Origin: Hofstenia miamia
Taxonomy: Eukaryota; Xenacoelomorpha; Acoela
Assembly: GCA_004352715.1 (NCBI GenBank)
Contig: SCFE01000003.1
Coordinates: 1,529,881-1,593,880 of the forward strand
DNA: 64,000 nucleotides
Direction: 5' to 3'
Below, one piece after another: positions 31,043 to 43,578 of this stretch. The notes below the pieces were generated by a model that had not been told where the DNA came from, ran no database searches, and saw only the letters and a program-made list of their open reading frames with translations. The translations under genes and the position numbers were made by a program. Every line of letters starts with the position of its first letter. Within the stretch, counting starts at the first letter, position 1.

Positions 31043-32859
31043 TCATACAAAGGTGACATGATTCGGATATATGATATAAACGACGCTTCGTCCCTCAAAT
31101 ATAAATTCAAAAAGTAAGAAATTTGGTTGGTCCATTTTTATAACACATAAATGCAACTAAGACAAAAAAATGAAATTAATTATTAGCCTCACACATCTTA
31201 TAGAGTTGTAATGTATTGTATTAAACAGATAAATTTCAGTAAACTAGCAAATATTTGTCAATATTTATTAATTGTTGTTAGCAGTATTTAATTTGGTTCA
31301 GTAAAAGTCATTTGAATTACAATTGAGTTCACTATAATTTAAAATTATTGCAATAAGTTCCAGTTGCTTGTAAAATATTATTTGTAATGAAATCAATCAA
31401 AGCATGAGCTAAGTTTGGTCCTATTTAATAAAGATAATTTTTGTATTTGGTTCAAGTGAATGTGGTTATGCAACAATGTATAAATATCAATATGCAAAAA
31501 CCCATTAGAATCTTGAAGAAATATTCAATAGTTTCCAAGACTTTTGTAGTTTTGCTACTATAAACTATCTGTAGTTCTAATTATTGCAAACATCTAAAAT
31601 TTTTACTTGGGTAAATCAGTATTAATGTTTTAATCATTGGAGTAGAAAAGACTACAAAGGCTATGTTTGCATTTGTTATTGTATGCACTTAAAATTCTTA
31701 TAGTTCACATGCATAATGTAAAATACTTTACTAGAGTTATACCAGCATATGATATAATTGTTAAAATAAATGGCTCTTATAGTTAATAAAATTGCCTGAA
31801 TGTTGACAATATGGCTTTTATGGCACAAGTTTGAAAGCTTATGATTGAATTTATTCAAAATATTTGATACTTGGCTCCTACCATATCAGTTCATATTGAT
31901 ATTCTTCAATTGCAAATGCAAGGGAAAGATGTGTTTGTTTCTTTTCAGGTTTTCAACATTGATTTTTTTTAACTTCAATACAATATGCTAAGAATATTTA
32001 AATAATAAATTTGGGGTGAATATTCAAGTTTTTTAGTGTGTGTATATAGCCATAAAATCATTAACAAAATTCACATAATGTAACACACCTTTTCGTTTTA
32101 AATAATCAAACTCATTAATTCAATCTATTGCAATAATCACTGTGAAATCTTTGTTCCACATGATTAACTATGGTTTGTTTCCAACCATTTTTTTCTCAGG
32201 CTGTATTGCATGTGAAATACTAACTAATATATTCAGGACATATATCATTCAGATCATAGTAGCTTAATAATTCTTATGAATTTTATTTCCTTGAGAAGTT
32301 CAACAAAAGTAATAAATGTTGTTGTAGTAAATTTCAATTTGAATAACTTAGTTTTCATCATACTTAGTAAATTTCTTTATGTGTCTCAGATATATATATA
32401 AAATAATTTTCCCATACTGGAAAGTGTGATTTCAATTTGACTTTGAGTTACTCTGTTAAATTTTAATAACTTTTTTGGAAGAACTTCCATCACAAGTTTC
32501 TAAAACAAAAATTATGCTTTTAGAATATGATGAGCCCTAAATTTTCTTTTGATTTTCGAAATTTTTGTTCATTTAAATTCTAGCATTTCAGTTTTCCTTT
32601 CAAAATTTATTTTATGCTTTTTTTGAATTCAAACAATTTTGTGTTTATTAAATTGCAAATACTTGAAAACACTGATTAGCTAATACCAAAAAGCTTTCTC
32701 ATTAGTTGTTAATTTTCAAATCAATCTTTATTTGTGTTTGCTTAGAGAATAATTTTTTGATTGCTCTTTTTTAGGAATATGATGATTTAGAATTATAAAT
32801 TCAGAAATGGTTTGTTGTTAAAATACTCGCCCATTTTGGTTTCTTAGGCAACGGTGTAG
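31043..32859. other. no gene seen; upstream of the MXD gene
   Basis: AT-rich, no coding frame recognised. Its right part is the distal 5' flank of the MXD gene. Confidence 0.5.
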
Positions 32860-32865
32860 CACGTG
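32860..32865 (+). promoter_or_regulatory. CACGTG E-box upstream of MXD
   Basis: A perfect CACGTG, the canonical MYC/MAX/MXD binding site, lies 165 bp before the MXD start codon. CACATG variants follow at about 32885 and 32951, an ATTGG/CCAAT pair at about 32912 and 32947, and a TATATAT stretch near 32965. Function is inferred from the motif only. Confidence 0.4.
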
Positions 32866-33029
32866 ATATCTCACTAAGTTTTGACACATGATATTTTATA
32901 TCGATTATTGCTATTGGTTGATTTTTCTATTATTTACCACTTGCATCCAATCACATGACAGCTTATATATGCTATTCGTAGTTTTGTCTTAACCAGGAAA
33001 TTGTTTTTCGTAGAGATTTAGCTTATAAC

Positions 33030-33665
33030 ATGTCAAAAATATTATCAACTAGTGATTCTATTTCACAGCTATTGCAAGCCGCCGAATATCTCGACCGTAG
33101 AGAACGAGAAGCGGAGCATGGCTATGCAGCCCACCAAAAAGTACAAACTTTTGATTATTGTGCAGGTAGAGTGTTAAAAACTCCTTTCAGAAGTAGGAAA
33201 TCTGCTCGATCTACACATAAAGAAATTGAAAAACATCGCCGTGCTCATCTCCGGTCTTGTATGGATAAACTTAAATCAGTACTAATTTTCAGTTCATCAG
33301 GTTCCTTAACTCGAACAACCACATTAGGTTTACTTAATAGATCTAAAAAATTCATCAAAAATTTAGAGGAAACCTACGATAAAAACAAACTGGTTAAAGA
33401 ACAGTTAATCAAAGAGCAGCGAATACTAAAACGAAAGTTGCTGAGTTTACAAAGCTTAATGATAGATAGAACTAAATCAAATGAAAATTCTGATTTGAAA
33501 CACAATGAACGAAAGCATTTTTCAAAGTTCGATGTTCGGAGCAATGCAGCTATTGAAGCGCCTGAATGCTCAAAAAATGAAGTTTTCGTAGATAGCAGTG
33601 CCTCCTATAAATTTGCTAATGCAAATCTTATAAAACTTGGTTCTTCTATGGCTTTAGTTTCTTAA
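33030..33665 (+). CDS. MXD/MAD family bHLH-zipper protein, 211 aa, intronless
   Basis: MXD proteins dimerise with MAX, bind E-boxes and repress transcription through SIN3, opposing MYC. Residues 10-33 (SISQLLQAAEYLDRREREAE, then HGYA) are a near-perfect SIN3-interaction domain. Residues 60-112 form the basic-HLH region (RSTHKEIEKHRRAHLRSCMD, then TTTLGLLNRSKKFIKNLE). His63, Glu67, Arg70 and Arg71 match the four DNA-contacting residues of MAX (H-x3-E-x2-RR). Residues 112-142 make a leucine zipper (LVKEQLIKEQRILKRKLLSL). The 211-residue length equals human MXD1-4. Start AACATGT after a possible TATA at about 32965. Vertebrate MXD genes have several introns, while this is one uninterrupted exon, so retrocopy or intron loss is likely. 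No stops or shifts; it appears functional. Confidence 0.93.
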   Translation: MSKILSTSDSISQLLQAAEYLDRREREAEHGYAAHQKVQTFDYCAGRVLKTPFRSRKSARSTHKEIEKHRRAHLRSCMDKLKSVLIFSSSGSLTRTTTLGLLNRSKKFIKNLEETYDKNKLVKEQLIKEQRILKRKLLSLQSLMIDRTKSNENSDLKHNERKHFSKFDVRSNAAIEAPECSKNEVFVDSSASYKFANANLIKLGSSMALVS

Positions 33666-36248
33666 GTAGATTATTTTTTTGGTAACTTGAATTTTAGATT
33701 TAATTTGCTAGTGATTAATGTGTACATGTGGTGAGCTGGTCATAAAAAATTGTAAATAATTATAATTGTATATTAAATTTTGTGCAATGCTACGAGTATT
33801 TTAAGCTATTTCGCTATAAATTTTATTGTGCATGCAGATATCGTAGTTACTAGTATTATAAATACTCGTATAGATTTTTGCGTGCAATTCCGTTTAATAC
33901 TTGATTTTGTATTTTGCAAACTGTAAGTGCTTACTTAAAATAATGCTGTTACGTTATTTGCTTTTATATTTAATTTTATTCCATTCTGCTTATATATATA
34001 ATTTACGAATTACCAATGTTGATTGTGGTCTGAAGAATTTTTTATTTATGCAGTGAAATGCAATATTATTTGACCCAAAATATAATTTTAATATGAAAGT
34101 ATCTACGAATATCAAAGGGGCATTAAATAGTGGTGATATGTAATTTTTAATACATGTTGGTCATGTGTAGTTCAATTTGCTGGGATTCCGCGTATTCTAC
34201 CCCTAATCCGTAAGCTGTAGCGACCGCTCGTATTGGGTCAAAATTAGTCTGTTACACGTATTAAACCCATACGAAGCGCAGAAAGAGCACGTTTTTCAGC
34301 GTTTAAATGATTTATTCCGAAAAAATCGAGCATTTTAAGTGGAAGTGTTTACTAAATAGACTGTTAAAAAACTAATGTTTATAGTTTTTGTAAAATATGT
34401 TGAGATTTTTTTACTTTTGGTAAAAATACTTCTCTAGAAAAATCACGCTCTGCACAAATCAGCGATGGCAGTGTGCTATTAGTAATTATTGACGTCTTCA
34501 ATAAAAGAGGAAACTTATTAATATTCCTAATTAAATGCCATAAGAAATTCATTGAGTTCAGGTTTAGGTTCTGCTTTGTTAGACGGGAGGTTTTGTAGGC
34601 ATACCTCAATACTATCAATGTTATCCTCGACTGAATTGGTAGTTTGCGATTTTTGCGGAGCTTGTGTCTCTGAAGAATTCAGCTCGACTTCAATTGTATG
34701 TCTTATTTTGTTCTGTCATGAATTTATCAATCTTCGACCAATGGATTTTTCCTCATATGTCAAAATATCTCTTGATGTTTGTGTTAATTAGTCCAGCTGT
34801 AAGAAACGGCCAAACTGTCGAACATTACATAGTGCTGAGTGTTCGTTTCGTTGTTCTGTTAGTTGATCTTGAGGGTCATTTAACTGGCTGCTATTTATCA
34901 ATGGCATACGAATTTTATTCAAAATTTATTCAATTGTTGAAAAAAGCTAGTCTCGTTTATCGAATATTGTATGACATTGTGTAAACGTTGGGCTCCACAT
35001 TCCACAAATTGGCAACATTGATGAATATTTTGATTAATGGTTCACCAAAAAGCATTCACTTTCCTATTCAGACGCACTATCAATCTGGTAATATCATTAA
35101 ATTCTCAAAGACGTAATCATTGTAAAATGCCATTAACCTCACAAGCTTCATTTTTTTAATCCACCAACTGGCTATGATGAACCCAGTTTTTCTCAATCAA
35201 TGAAATTGGTGCAACTCAAATATTTTTCTTTTGCAATCCGTTCAATGATTAAGCCGAATACTATAAATATTGCCGCTGTTAATGAAGCCACTTTTTCTCT
35301 ATAAAATTCCATTTCTTTTCAACCAGTTATGTTTTCAACAAGTCGATCAGTCTTGTACAACATTTAAAGAAATAACATGTGATGAGTCCCTGAACATATT
35401 TATGGAAAGTGCATTGTTGGCAAATGCAGTAGTGATGTCTTAGACTTTCCGCTTACTGAATGAAGTTATCTTGGATGCATTAAAATTTATCACCATTAAA
35501 ATTAATCCCCAGTAATGTGTCATATATACACTTCATGTAGTTTACCGAATCAAGGGTCTTCCCACACAGGTAGCATTTGTAGAATTCAAATGCAATCTCC
35601 GCTTCTTAAACTTGTCTGAGAATTTACGTACCATGTTTTAAAAAGCAGAGTGATAAAATAAATGAATCGATAAAAGAAATGCGAGCAATAAGCAAATTTC
35701 AATGCAGTGATTTAATTGTGTAAACATATGGCCCTATAAACAGGCAGCCGTGAGCATCTGCATTCGTGTTTGAGTTTAGTCAGTGTGTACAGTTATGGCA
35801 TCTCAAATTAGTTAATTTATATAAACATTAACAACCTCCATGCACAGCGTTAGATTATCAGCAATCTCCCAAGAAATTGCATTGTTGTTGGCGCCTGGGT
35901 AGTGTGACAAATTTGTATTAAATCAGTTAAGTAGTTGACTGTAGTTTAAATAATTCGACATATTTATATTTACGGATCATTTAAATGTTTCATATAAATG
36001 TACATATCTTTGTTTAAGATAAGTATCAGAGTTTGTAGGAACAAGTGTGTTTGATGTTGAATAAGAACTTGAAACCAACATTAATTAATTGTAAGTGAAA
36101 CTCGTAGCTCGTAAAATTTAGCACGAGCCAGTGCTTTTGTAAAAAAACACCCGTGCAGACTAGACGCTAGTCATTGTCTTTATTTAGCTACCAGTAATGA
36201 AAACTTTGTCTCTTTTTACAATTAGCAATTTCTGCAGAGGTTTTACAA
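33666..36248. other. no supported gene
   Basis: Contains the MXD 3' flank. 34379-35600 carries short fragments on both strands that look like a worn transposon, but no motif is firm enough to name. Possible poly(A) signals follow the MXD stop in AT-rich sequence. Confidence 0.45.
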
Positions 36249-36400
36249 CCAGGGCTTTCAAATCAAATAAAATTGTTCAAACTTTCAAATCAAATTTCCA
36301 AATTTTTTGCAAAAATTCCAAACTTTCAAATCAAATTTTGTAAGATTCAAATTTCAAACCAAACTTTGGAGGCTAAGGAACAAACTTTGATATTCAAAAT
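36249..36400 (+). repeat. iterated CTTTCAAATCAAATTT element
   Basis: Begins CAGGGCTTTCAAATC (36249) and repeats ACTTTCAAATCAAATTT three times with variants such as AGATTCAAATTTCAAACC. The CAGGG start resembles a hAT end, but no matching right end was found. Confidence 0.5.
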
Positions 36401-37337
36401 TTGCGCCCCAACATTGTTAAATTTCACCGATATTATTTTATTTAAATATATAATAAATTTATAATTATTATTCATATTGAAAATGAAGACCTCTGAAATT
36501 GATAATAAAATGGTTCATTCATTCGACATGTTTGATAATTAAGCAACCGTGCACATTTTGCAGACTTTGTGACCATCCTGTATGTTGCTCTGTTTTCTTG
36601 ATTTACCTGGAATAATTAAATAAGCCATTTCAACATTCTTAAATGTTGGAGGCATTTACTACAAATTATGTCTCTACGCAATAAGTACAATAATCTAACT
36701 TTCTTTTTTTAAAAAATGTACAGATGCAGAAATGGACTAACGACTGGACAGATCGAGAAACTTGTCATGCACTGATAACACCACAGCTAAAACCATTAGA
36801 GATCGCAAAAAGAAGAAAGGGTCACCAGTCACCCATGTCATCTCTCCTGGATCGTTCCTGCGGGTGCTCGATATTAGGTTGAATGGTTTCGCTTTTTCTT
36901 CAATTTTTACTTATGTCGAAGAATCCATCGACCTCTCACAATGGGTGCGTTCGCGGAACGCACCGGTTTTGCACTAAGTGTCAACTAGAGCATTCGCGCA
37001 TCCACCGGTTTGCATTTTCAGTGCCCACTGAAACCCAACTGTAAACAGCGGAAAGGTTTGTTTACTTAACAATTAAATTTCGTGCACACTACATTCGCGG
37101 TGGCAGCGGTAGTCAACCTAATTTACTGTTAGCCAATCAAATGTTGCTTATTAACAAGCTCTTTTCTTATTCGCCTATTAATAAAGCCGATTTATCGACC
37201 TAAAAAATTTAAAAGTTGGTCTTTTTAGTTAAATACGTAATTTTTTACCTAAAGATTAGTATTTAGCACCTATATGGGTTTTTTTTGCATACAGCGCACA
37301 GTGTATGCATTTCAAAATTTTGTATCAAGAGCGCAAA
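36401..37337. other. no supported gene
   Basis: A + frame at 36762-36977 has no similarity I can name. 36941-37110 is GC-richer, with a GGGTGCGTTC/GAACGCACC palindrome and repeated ATTCGCG, possibly a MITE. Confidence 0.4.
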
Positions 37338-38329
37338 TATATATATATATATATATNNNNNNNNNNNNNNNNNNNNNNNNNNNNNNNNNNNNNNNNNNNN
37401 NNNNNNNNNNNNNNNNNNNNNNNNNNNNNNNNNNNNNNNNNNNNNNNNNNNNNNNNNNNNNNNNNNNNNNNNNNNNNNNNNNNNNNNNNNNNNNNNNNNN
37501 NNNNNNNNNNNNNNNNNNNNNNNNNNNNNNNNNNNNNNNNNNNNNNNNNNNNNNNNNNNNNNNNNNNNNNNNNNNNNNNNNNNNNNNNNNNNNNNNNNNN
37601 NNNNNNNNNNNNNNNNNNNNNNNNNNNNNNNNNNNNNNNNNNNNNNNNNNNNNNNNNNNNNNNNNNNNNNNNNNNNNNNNNNNNNNNNNNNNNNNNNNNN
37701 NNNNNNNNNNNNNNNNNNNNNNNNNNNNNNNNNNNNNNNNNNNNNNNNNNNNNNNNNNNNNNNNNNNNNNNNNNNNNNNNNNNNNNNNNNNNNNNNNNNN
37801 NNNNNNNNNNNNNNNNNNNNNNNNNNNNNNNNNNNNNNNNNNNNNNNNNNNNNNNNNNNNNNNNNNNNNNNNNNNNNNNNNNNNNNNNNNNNNNNNNNNN
37901 NNNNNNNNNNNNNNNNNNNNNNNNNNNNNNNNNNNNNNNNNNNNNNNNNNNNNNNNNNNNNNNNNNNNNNNNNNNNNNNNNNNNNNNNNNNNNNNNNNNN
38001 NNNNNNNNNNNNNNNNNNNNNNNNNNNNNNNNNNNNNNNNNNNNNNNNNNNNNNNNNNNNNNNNNNNNNNNNNNNNNNNNNNNNNNNNNNNNNNNNNNNN
38101 NNNNNNNNNNNNNNNNNNNNNNNNNNNNNNNNNNNNNNNNNNNNNNNNNNNNNNNNNNNNNNNNNNNNNNNNNNNNNNNNNNNNNNNNNNNNNNNNNNNN
38201 NNNNNNNNNNNNNNNNNNNNNNNNNNNNNNNNNNNNNNNNNNNNNNNNNNNNNNNNNNNNNNNNNNNNNNNNNNNNNNNNNNNNNNNNNNNNNNNNNNNN
38301 NNNNNNNNNNNNNNNATATATATATATAT
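37338..38329. repeat. (TA)n microsatellite with a 959-bp gap
   Basis: TA repeats on both sides of N run 37357-38315. The long open frames that cross the Ns are artefacts. Confidence 0.95.
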
Positions 38330-39493
38330 TTGATTTTATGCATTCACAATGTCGATTTGGCAGAAATACTATCAATCTAGAACATTGCATTTTAATTATT
38401 TAGGAAATGCAAAGTAATTTTTATTTTAACAAATGTGGTTTTTGGATTATTGTTGTCTGCGAGTTTAAATTTGCAAAATTTTCAAATGTGAATTTTGGCT
38501 TTAAAAACACAAAAAATCGTATGTTCGATTCCAATTAACACTAAATTTAAATCAACCTAGATTTGACTGGGGAGATGAAATTGATCAAGTAATTATTGCT
38601 TCAGATTCATTATAATGAGGAAATTTCCTTTAAATAGCTGTTTTTNGTTCATTTCTATAGGCAGGCTTGCCGTGAACTTTGGGCTTGTGCTGATCCCAGT
38701 GACGATTTGAGGGGCAAGGATTTTTGTAACCAGCCTCAATGATTGCATAGACATATCTTAAATTGCCAAGACTTATTGTTTAAATTATAAGTGCTGCCTT
38801 GTTTAATCGAAGTAACTTTTGACAAAGAATTGAATTATTCGATCTTAAGTCATAGTATAGTCCAAATTTGGGATGCGATTGGAGAATTTATTGAATTTTT
38901 GTGAATTTTTCGAAATAGTTGATTTTTCCAATGTTTTGAAATTTCCACGCATTTTATACATTTTCGCAACATATAAATGTATATACATTGTTTTATAACG
39001 TACAACAAAGCTATGTATTAGTAGACTTATTGACATAACGTGAGAAGTAGGGGGCAAAAGAGGCAGCTGCTCCCCAAAAATTACGAAAAAATATGATGCA
39101 GAATCAGAAGGTTTTATTTAAAAAATTGAAATTGGATCCACTTCAGTTAATAGGATGTGCCTCCTCCCCCCAACATTTATATCATTCTCACGTCCCTGCT
39201 TATTGAGTAAGTCTACTCTCAAGGGTAAAAGTTTTCTCGCTTTCTAAGTATTTGCCTTTAATGTGCATAGTGATTTTGAAGGGTCACATTGCATATGCCG
39301 TTGTTTTGTTTTTCAACAAAGAAAGGTAGACATTATTTCTGATTTGATTAAAATACATGCACAATTTACATATATATATATATATATNTAAATGTCCTAG
39401 TTACTTCAATCGTGAATGTCGCAATAACTAGGTATTGCGACATCCACATTTCAATAGACGTTAAAAGAGCAAGGTGTGCCTTCTTATTAAAGG
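38330..39493. other. no gene seen
   Basis: Contains single Ns at 38646 and 39388 (the second in a TA tract). No coding sequence recognised. Confidence 0.5.
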
Positions 39494-39685
39494 CGCGTTC
39501 AGACGAGAACCTTTTGATGCGCATCTTTTGATGAAAGTGCGTTCAGACGAGCATCTTTTTGATGTATGTTTTTTGATGCATCAGTCAAAATTTGGGAGCA
39601 TTCAGACGAGCGTCTATTTGATGTACATCCACTTGATGAAATTGCGTTCAAACGAGCATTATTTTGATGCACGGCGACTTGTTTA
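39494..39685 (+). repeat. diverged minisatellite, four GCGTTCAGACGAGCATC..TTTGATG units
   Basis: Units begin near 39494, 39539, 39598 and 39645, each GCGTTCAGACGAG(C/A) followed by 8-10 bases and TTTGATG. Spacing is 45-60 bp. The short open frames on both strands are created by the repeat. Confidence 0.8.
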
Positions 39686-39889
39686 TTCAACAATTAAGTT
39701 TAATAGCAATTGTGTTTTTCTATCACTGGGAAGATTATAATCAACACCTCAATTACTGATTCAAAACATTAAAATCAAAACGAATTTGATTTGATATTTA
39801 ATTCCATAGATATTGTTATATAATATTGCCAAGAATACTGTAATTACTGTTTGGTCAAAAAAACGAAATTTACTTGTATAAAGTTTCTA

Positions 39890-39975
39890 GAGCCCGGCGT
39901 TATACCGATACTGAAACCAATACCACTATATTATGATAATACCGAAAAATACTGATCACGTGATATCTTGCCTAT
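39890..39975 (+). repeat. iterated ATACCGATAC-type words
   Basis: TATACCGATACTGAAACCAA, then AATACC..ATAATACCGAAAAATACTGA, is a cluster of ATACC(G/A)-words preceded by GAGCCCGGCG. A similar word recurs at 47330-47420. Confidence 0.5.
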
Positions 39976-41478
39976 AACATTTAAAACATTTACATTATTT
40001 AAAAGTAGGCTGTGTATTGTGGGCTGTTGGAGGCTTATTAGCAGTTTGGAAAATTCCGAAATTTCTTAATACATTATTAATAATACAGTTACAATTATAT
40101 GGCAATGAGCTACTTACAGATTTTTTCTTAAAAATCAAATTTATAAAATGTGCCCATTCGTATTAAGGTGCATTTATTTCCTTGCAATGCAAAAATCATA
40201 ATTATGAAATTAAATCCTTTTAATTTATGCTCGAGGTCGAAAGGTCCGTTCCATTGTATAAGCTATTTATACATTTAAGTTTTAATATACTGCTGATATT
40301 AAACATTGTTCAATGGACTGCGCTAAATTTCCATTTTTATTAGAAACGAATGTTCAATAAAACGCATTCATATTTGTAATTACTGCTCCATTTACATATG
40401 AATTCAAAAATATCATTTAATTGATATAACCATGGTATATTAAAACTAACTTTGATATATATATATATATATATATATGCATGCATATACATATTAAGAA
40501 ATTAGTAAATGCGCCATCTTGCGACTTAAATGTCTTGCATCCTATCTTAATACATGTAAAATCATTGTTTTGCAGTCAATATTGGACAGAATTGATAGCG
40601 GATTATTTCATTGTTTAGGCAGTATAATTTTGCTTGTTAGTAGTACATATATAGTCATATCTATATTTATTTTTCGGCGTTTCTTGATATACTTTTTGAA
40701 AGAAATTACACTTATAATTTGTATTTTAAAATTTTAATTGGAAATATCATTTATCCATCTAGCGGATATCATTTGGCTATGTAGCTCGATTATCAATCAA
40801 TCAAATGATATTGCCCTTTCGTTAATAAATTTGTTCACTTTTTGGCGTTTTGCTAATTTCTAGAACGCATGTTGTTTTCTGTAATTGGTATTGTCGGTGC
40901 GCAAGTTAAAAAAGATACTGTAAGTAGATTTATGTGAAATTACTAATTGTTTGCTTAAAAATTTATGAGGAAAAAGAATATTTTCAAAATTTTTTTATAA
41001 CATTGGATATTTTTTACAAAGTTATACAGTATTATGTTTGTCTAATTATCAACTATTAGATATTTCAATTTTGTTTAGTGTTATTTTATAGCTCCATTTC
41101 CCAATAAACTTTTAGTATGATTATTTTATATTAAATCTTATATTCTTCTTATATTCTGATGAATGCACATTTTTTGTAAAAATGCTAAAATTTTGTTCAT
41201 CAACAAAAAAATAGAAAATTTTCACCCACATTAATCAGTACCAAACGACACTCTGAATTAACTTAAGTTTACAATTTATGTATCTAAAAGAATTTTTAAT
41301 AGAACGACGAAGAATATTTAGTTGTGTGTGAGGGAGATTGGGAGCCAAAAAAGAACTGTACGCTCAGTTTATTGAGGTTGTAACTTTTTATGTTTTAAAA
41401 ACATAGTTTCCATAAAATGCAATTGTTAAAATTTTATTACAATAACAATCATTTTCAGACGAAATTCCCAGGGAAAAA
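39976..41478. other. no gene seen
   Basis: Includes a TA tract at 40457-40478. The hydrophobic + frame at 40519-40737 is probably chance in AT-rich DNA. Confidence 0.5.
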
Positions 41479-41730
41479 TCAATTTATTCACTTGCATTTT
41501 TTGTTAATTTCTTGTAATTTATCTCAACAAAAGGTTTTTAGGCAGTGATATATGTATATATTTGTATATATTTATATATATTTATAATTTTGCGACGTTC
41601 TCGATACAGTTGTTTTTTTTAATCTTTGGAAATTTTTTGTCTAAATTTATGTGTAATCCACGGGGTGCAATATGGATTAGTGTTCGTTGACTATTCCTTT
41701 TCAAGAAATTTGATAGATTTATAATTCGTC
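41479..41730. repeat. assembly duplicate, copy A
   Basis: 252 bp from TCAATTTATTCACTTGC to ATAATTCGTC, identical by eye to 43150-43401, which is bounded by Ns on both sides. Confidence 0.93.
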
Positions 41731-43137
41731 AATTGTACGCATATATTGCATAGTCCTAAACATTATTAAGGATATAGTTTATATACATATAGTATATAAC
41801 TGCCTATGTTCTCTACTTGGAAGCGCGCCTTTTAATGTGTATTGAATACAATATATAATATGCACTGTAGATTTGCAGAAGTTTTCGATTAATTAGCCTA
41901 TTATGCATGTTGCTTGATAGCAGTAACAATGATATTGGTGATTACAAATGAGTCATGATTCACGTCCCCGGTATGCGAAATTATGTGCAGTTAGAAGTTA
42001 CATTTTCATTTGTTGATGTAATATACATTCTGTTCGGGCGAGGTGATAGGCATACCATACCAATGCATCTGTTCTATTTTTATCACCACAATGATGCAAA
42101 CAATGTACACATCGTTTCTAAAACACTACGTGGTTAATGGGCAGATTAATACGTCACTGCCAAGGCTGCTTTTGTCATTTTAAAGTAAGCAAATGGTACA
42201 TACACATTTTAGTTTAGAATTGCTCGAAGATTTTTGCAGTATCAAAAAGAGCTCGGGATACTATGGAAAATCTCAATATTTCTATCAAGGTCTTGCAATA
42301 ATATTGCAATAAAAAAATGCAATATAAATATATTGCAAAACAAATCTGGCAAAATAATATTACAATATTTTGCAATATTTTCATTTATCATAAATTATCT
42401 ATTTTAATAGGGGAAAATCACTTTTTTCCGTAAGAAGTTATTTGCGAACTATGTTAGACAATAGTTTAAAAATGTTTAGAAATGTTTAATCCTGCTTTAC
42501 CTGGTGTCAGCTAATCGAAATCATTGTACATAGGTCTGAATATGGAAACCTAAGTCTAGGAGTATTCGATTACAGTCTAGGCTAGGGCTCTCTTCATGTT
42601 TAGCAATCGATTACTATAATGTAGAACATTGCGTTCTGCTCCGATAAATTGTTTAAATTTATCATTTTATAACAGATTATTATAAATTGTGCTCTCGTTT
42701 AGAATGATAAGTCACAGCTTGAGAAACCATGACGACATCATAGCTACCTATAGTCTATTCTATCATAATAAATTTAGTATTGGTGTAATGTAGATCCATA
42801 AATAAGCACAATTTCAGTACTGCAATTCTAGAAGAGGTTGCAAATTATAATGTATTAACTAATACAATTATGGTTTAGAAACAGGAAATGTTTTGAACTA
42901 AAAATAGTGATAATTTTTCACATTTATTTAGGTAGCTCTACGAAGCCAAAAATGATTTTATCATGATTCCATAAGATGCATGCACATTCTACATCTACAC
43001 TGAATAAAGAAACATATGCGTTTCAATGTATATTTTGTTTTATTATATTTATTTCAACTTTTTTGGCAATAAATGTTTATTACATTTGAATTTGTAAAAT
43101 TTTTATTAAAACCTCATTTTCAAGAGAAATTGTAAAA
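41731..43137. other. no gene seen; one iterated-word cluster
   Basis: At 42285-42385 the word (A)TATTGCAATA(T) recurs about seven times. The + frame at 41955-42137 is not recognised; it could be an upstream exon of the gene at 43579, but nothing supports that. Confidence 0.45.
42285..42385. repeat. iterated ATATTGCAATAT palindromic words
   Basis: CTTGCAATAATATTGCAATA, then ATGCAATATAAATATATTGC and ACAATATTTTGCAATATTTT: the self-complementary word TTGCAA/ATATTGCAATAT dominates the stretch. Possibly a small MITE core. Confidence 0.6.
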
Positions 43138-43149
43138 NNNNNNNNNNNN

Positions 43150-43401
43150 TCAATTTATTCACTTGCATTTTTTGTTAATTTCTTGTAATTTATCTCAACA
43201 AAAGGTTTTTAGGCAGTGATATATGTATATATTTGTATATATTTATATATATTTATAATTTTGCGACGTTCTCGATACAGTTGTTTTTTTTAATCTTTGG
43301 AAATTTTTTGTCTAAATTTATGTGTAATCCACGGGGTGCAATATGGATTAGTGTTCGTTGACTATTCCTTTTCAAGAAATTTGATAGATTTATAATTCGT
43401 C
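43150..43401. repeat. assembly duplicate, copy B, bounded by Ns
   Basis: Copy of 41479-41730 isolated between the 12-N run 43138-43149 and the N at 43402. Most simply a stray alternative contig placed in a scaffold gap. Confidence 0.93.
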
Positions 43402-43505
43402 NCATTTCGCATCCAAATGAAAACAAACTGTATCAGCATTCAGAAATTGCAATTGCTTTATTTCACCACTGGATGGCTACTAAATGAGAAAATAATTTCT
43501 TGATA

Positions 43506-43542
<37 letters not shown>

Positions 43543-43578
43543 CTAGACCAAATGCAATCATTAACAATCGTATTTTAG

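Noticed and set aside
34379-34984. Candidate genes downstream of MXD on both strands
   Set aside because: Frames are short and mutually overlapping; at most a worn transposon, with no motif I can name.
37263-38403. Long open frames of 340-375 codons on both strands
   Set aside because: They consist almost entirely of Ns inside a TA repeat.
40519-40737. Small hydrophobic protein
   Set aside because: Composition follows the local AT content; no start context, splice or homology support.
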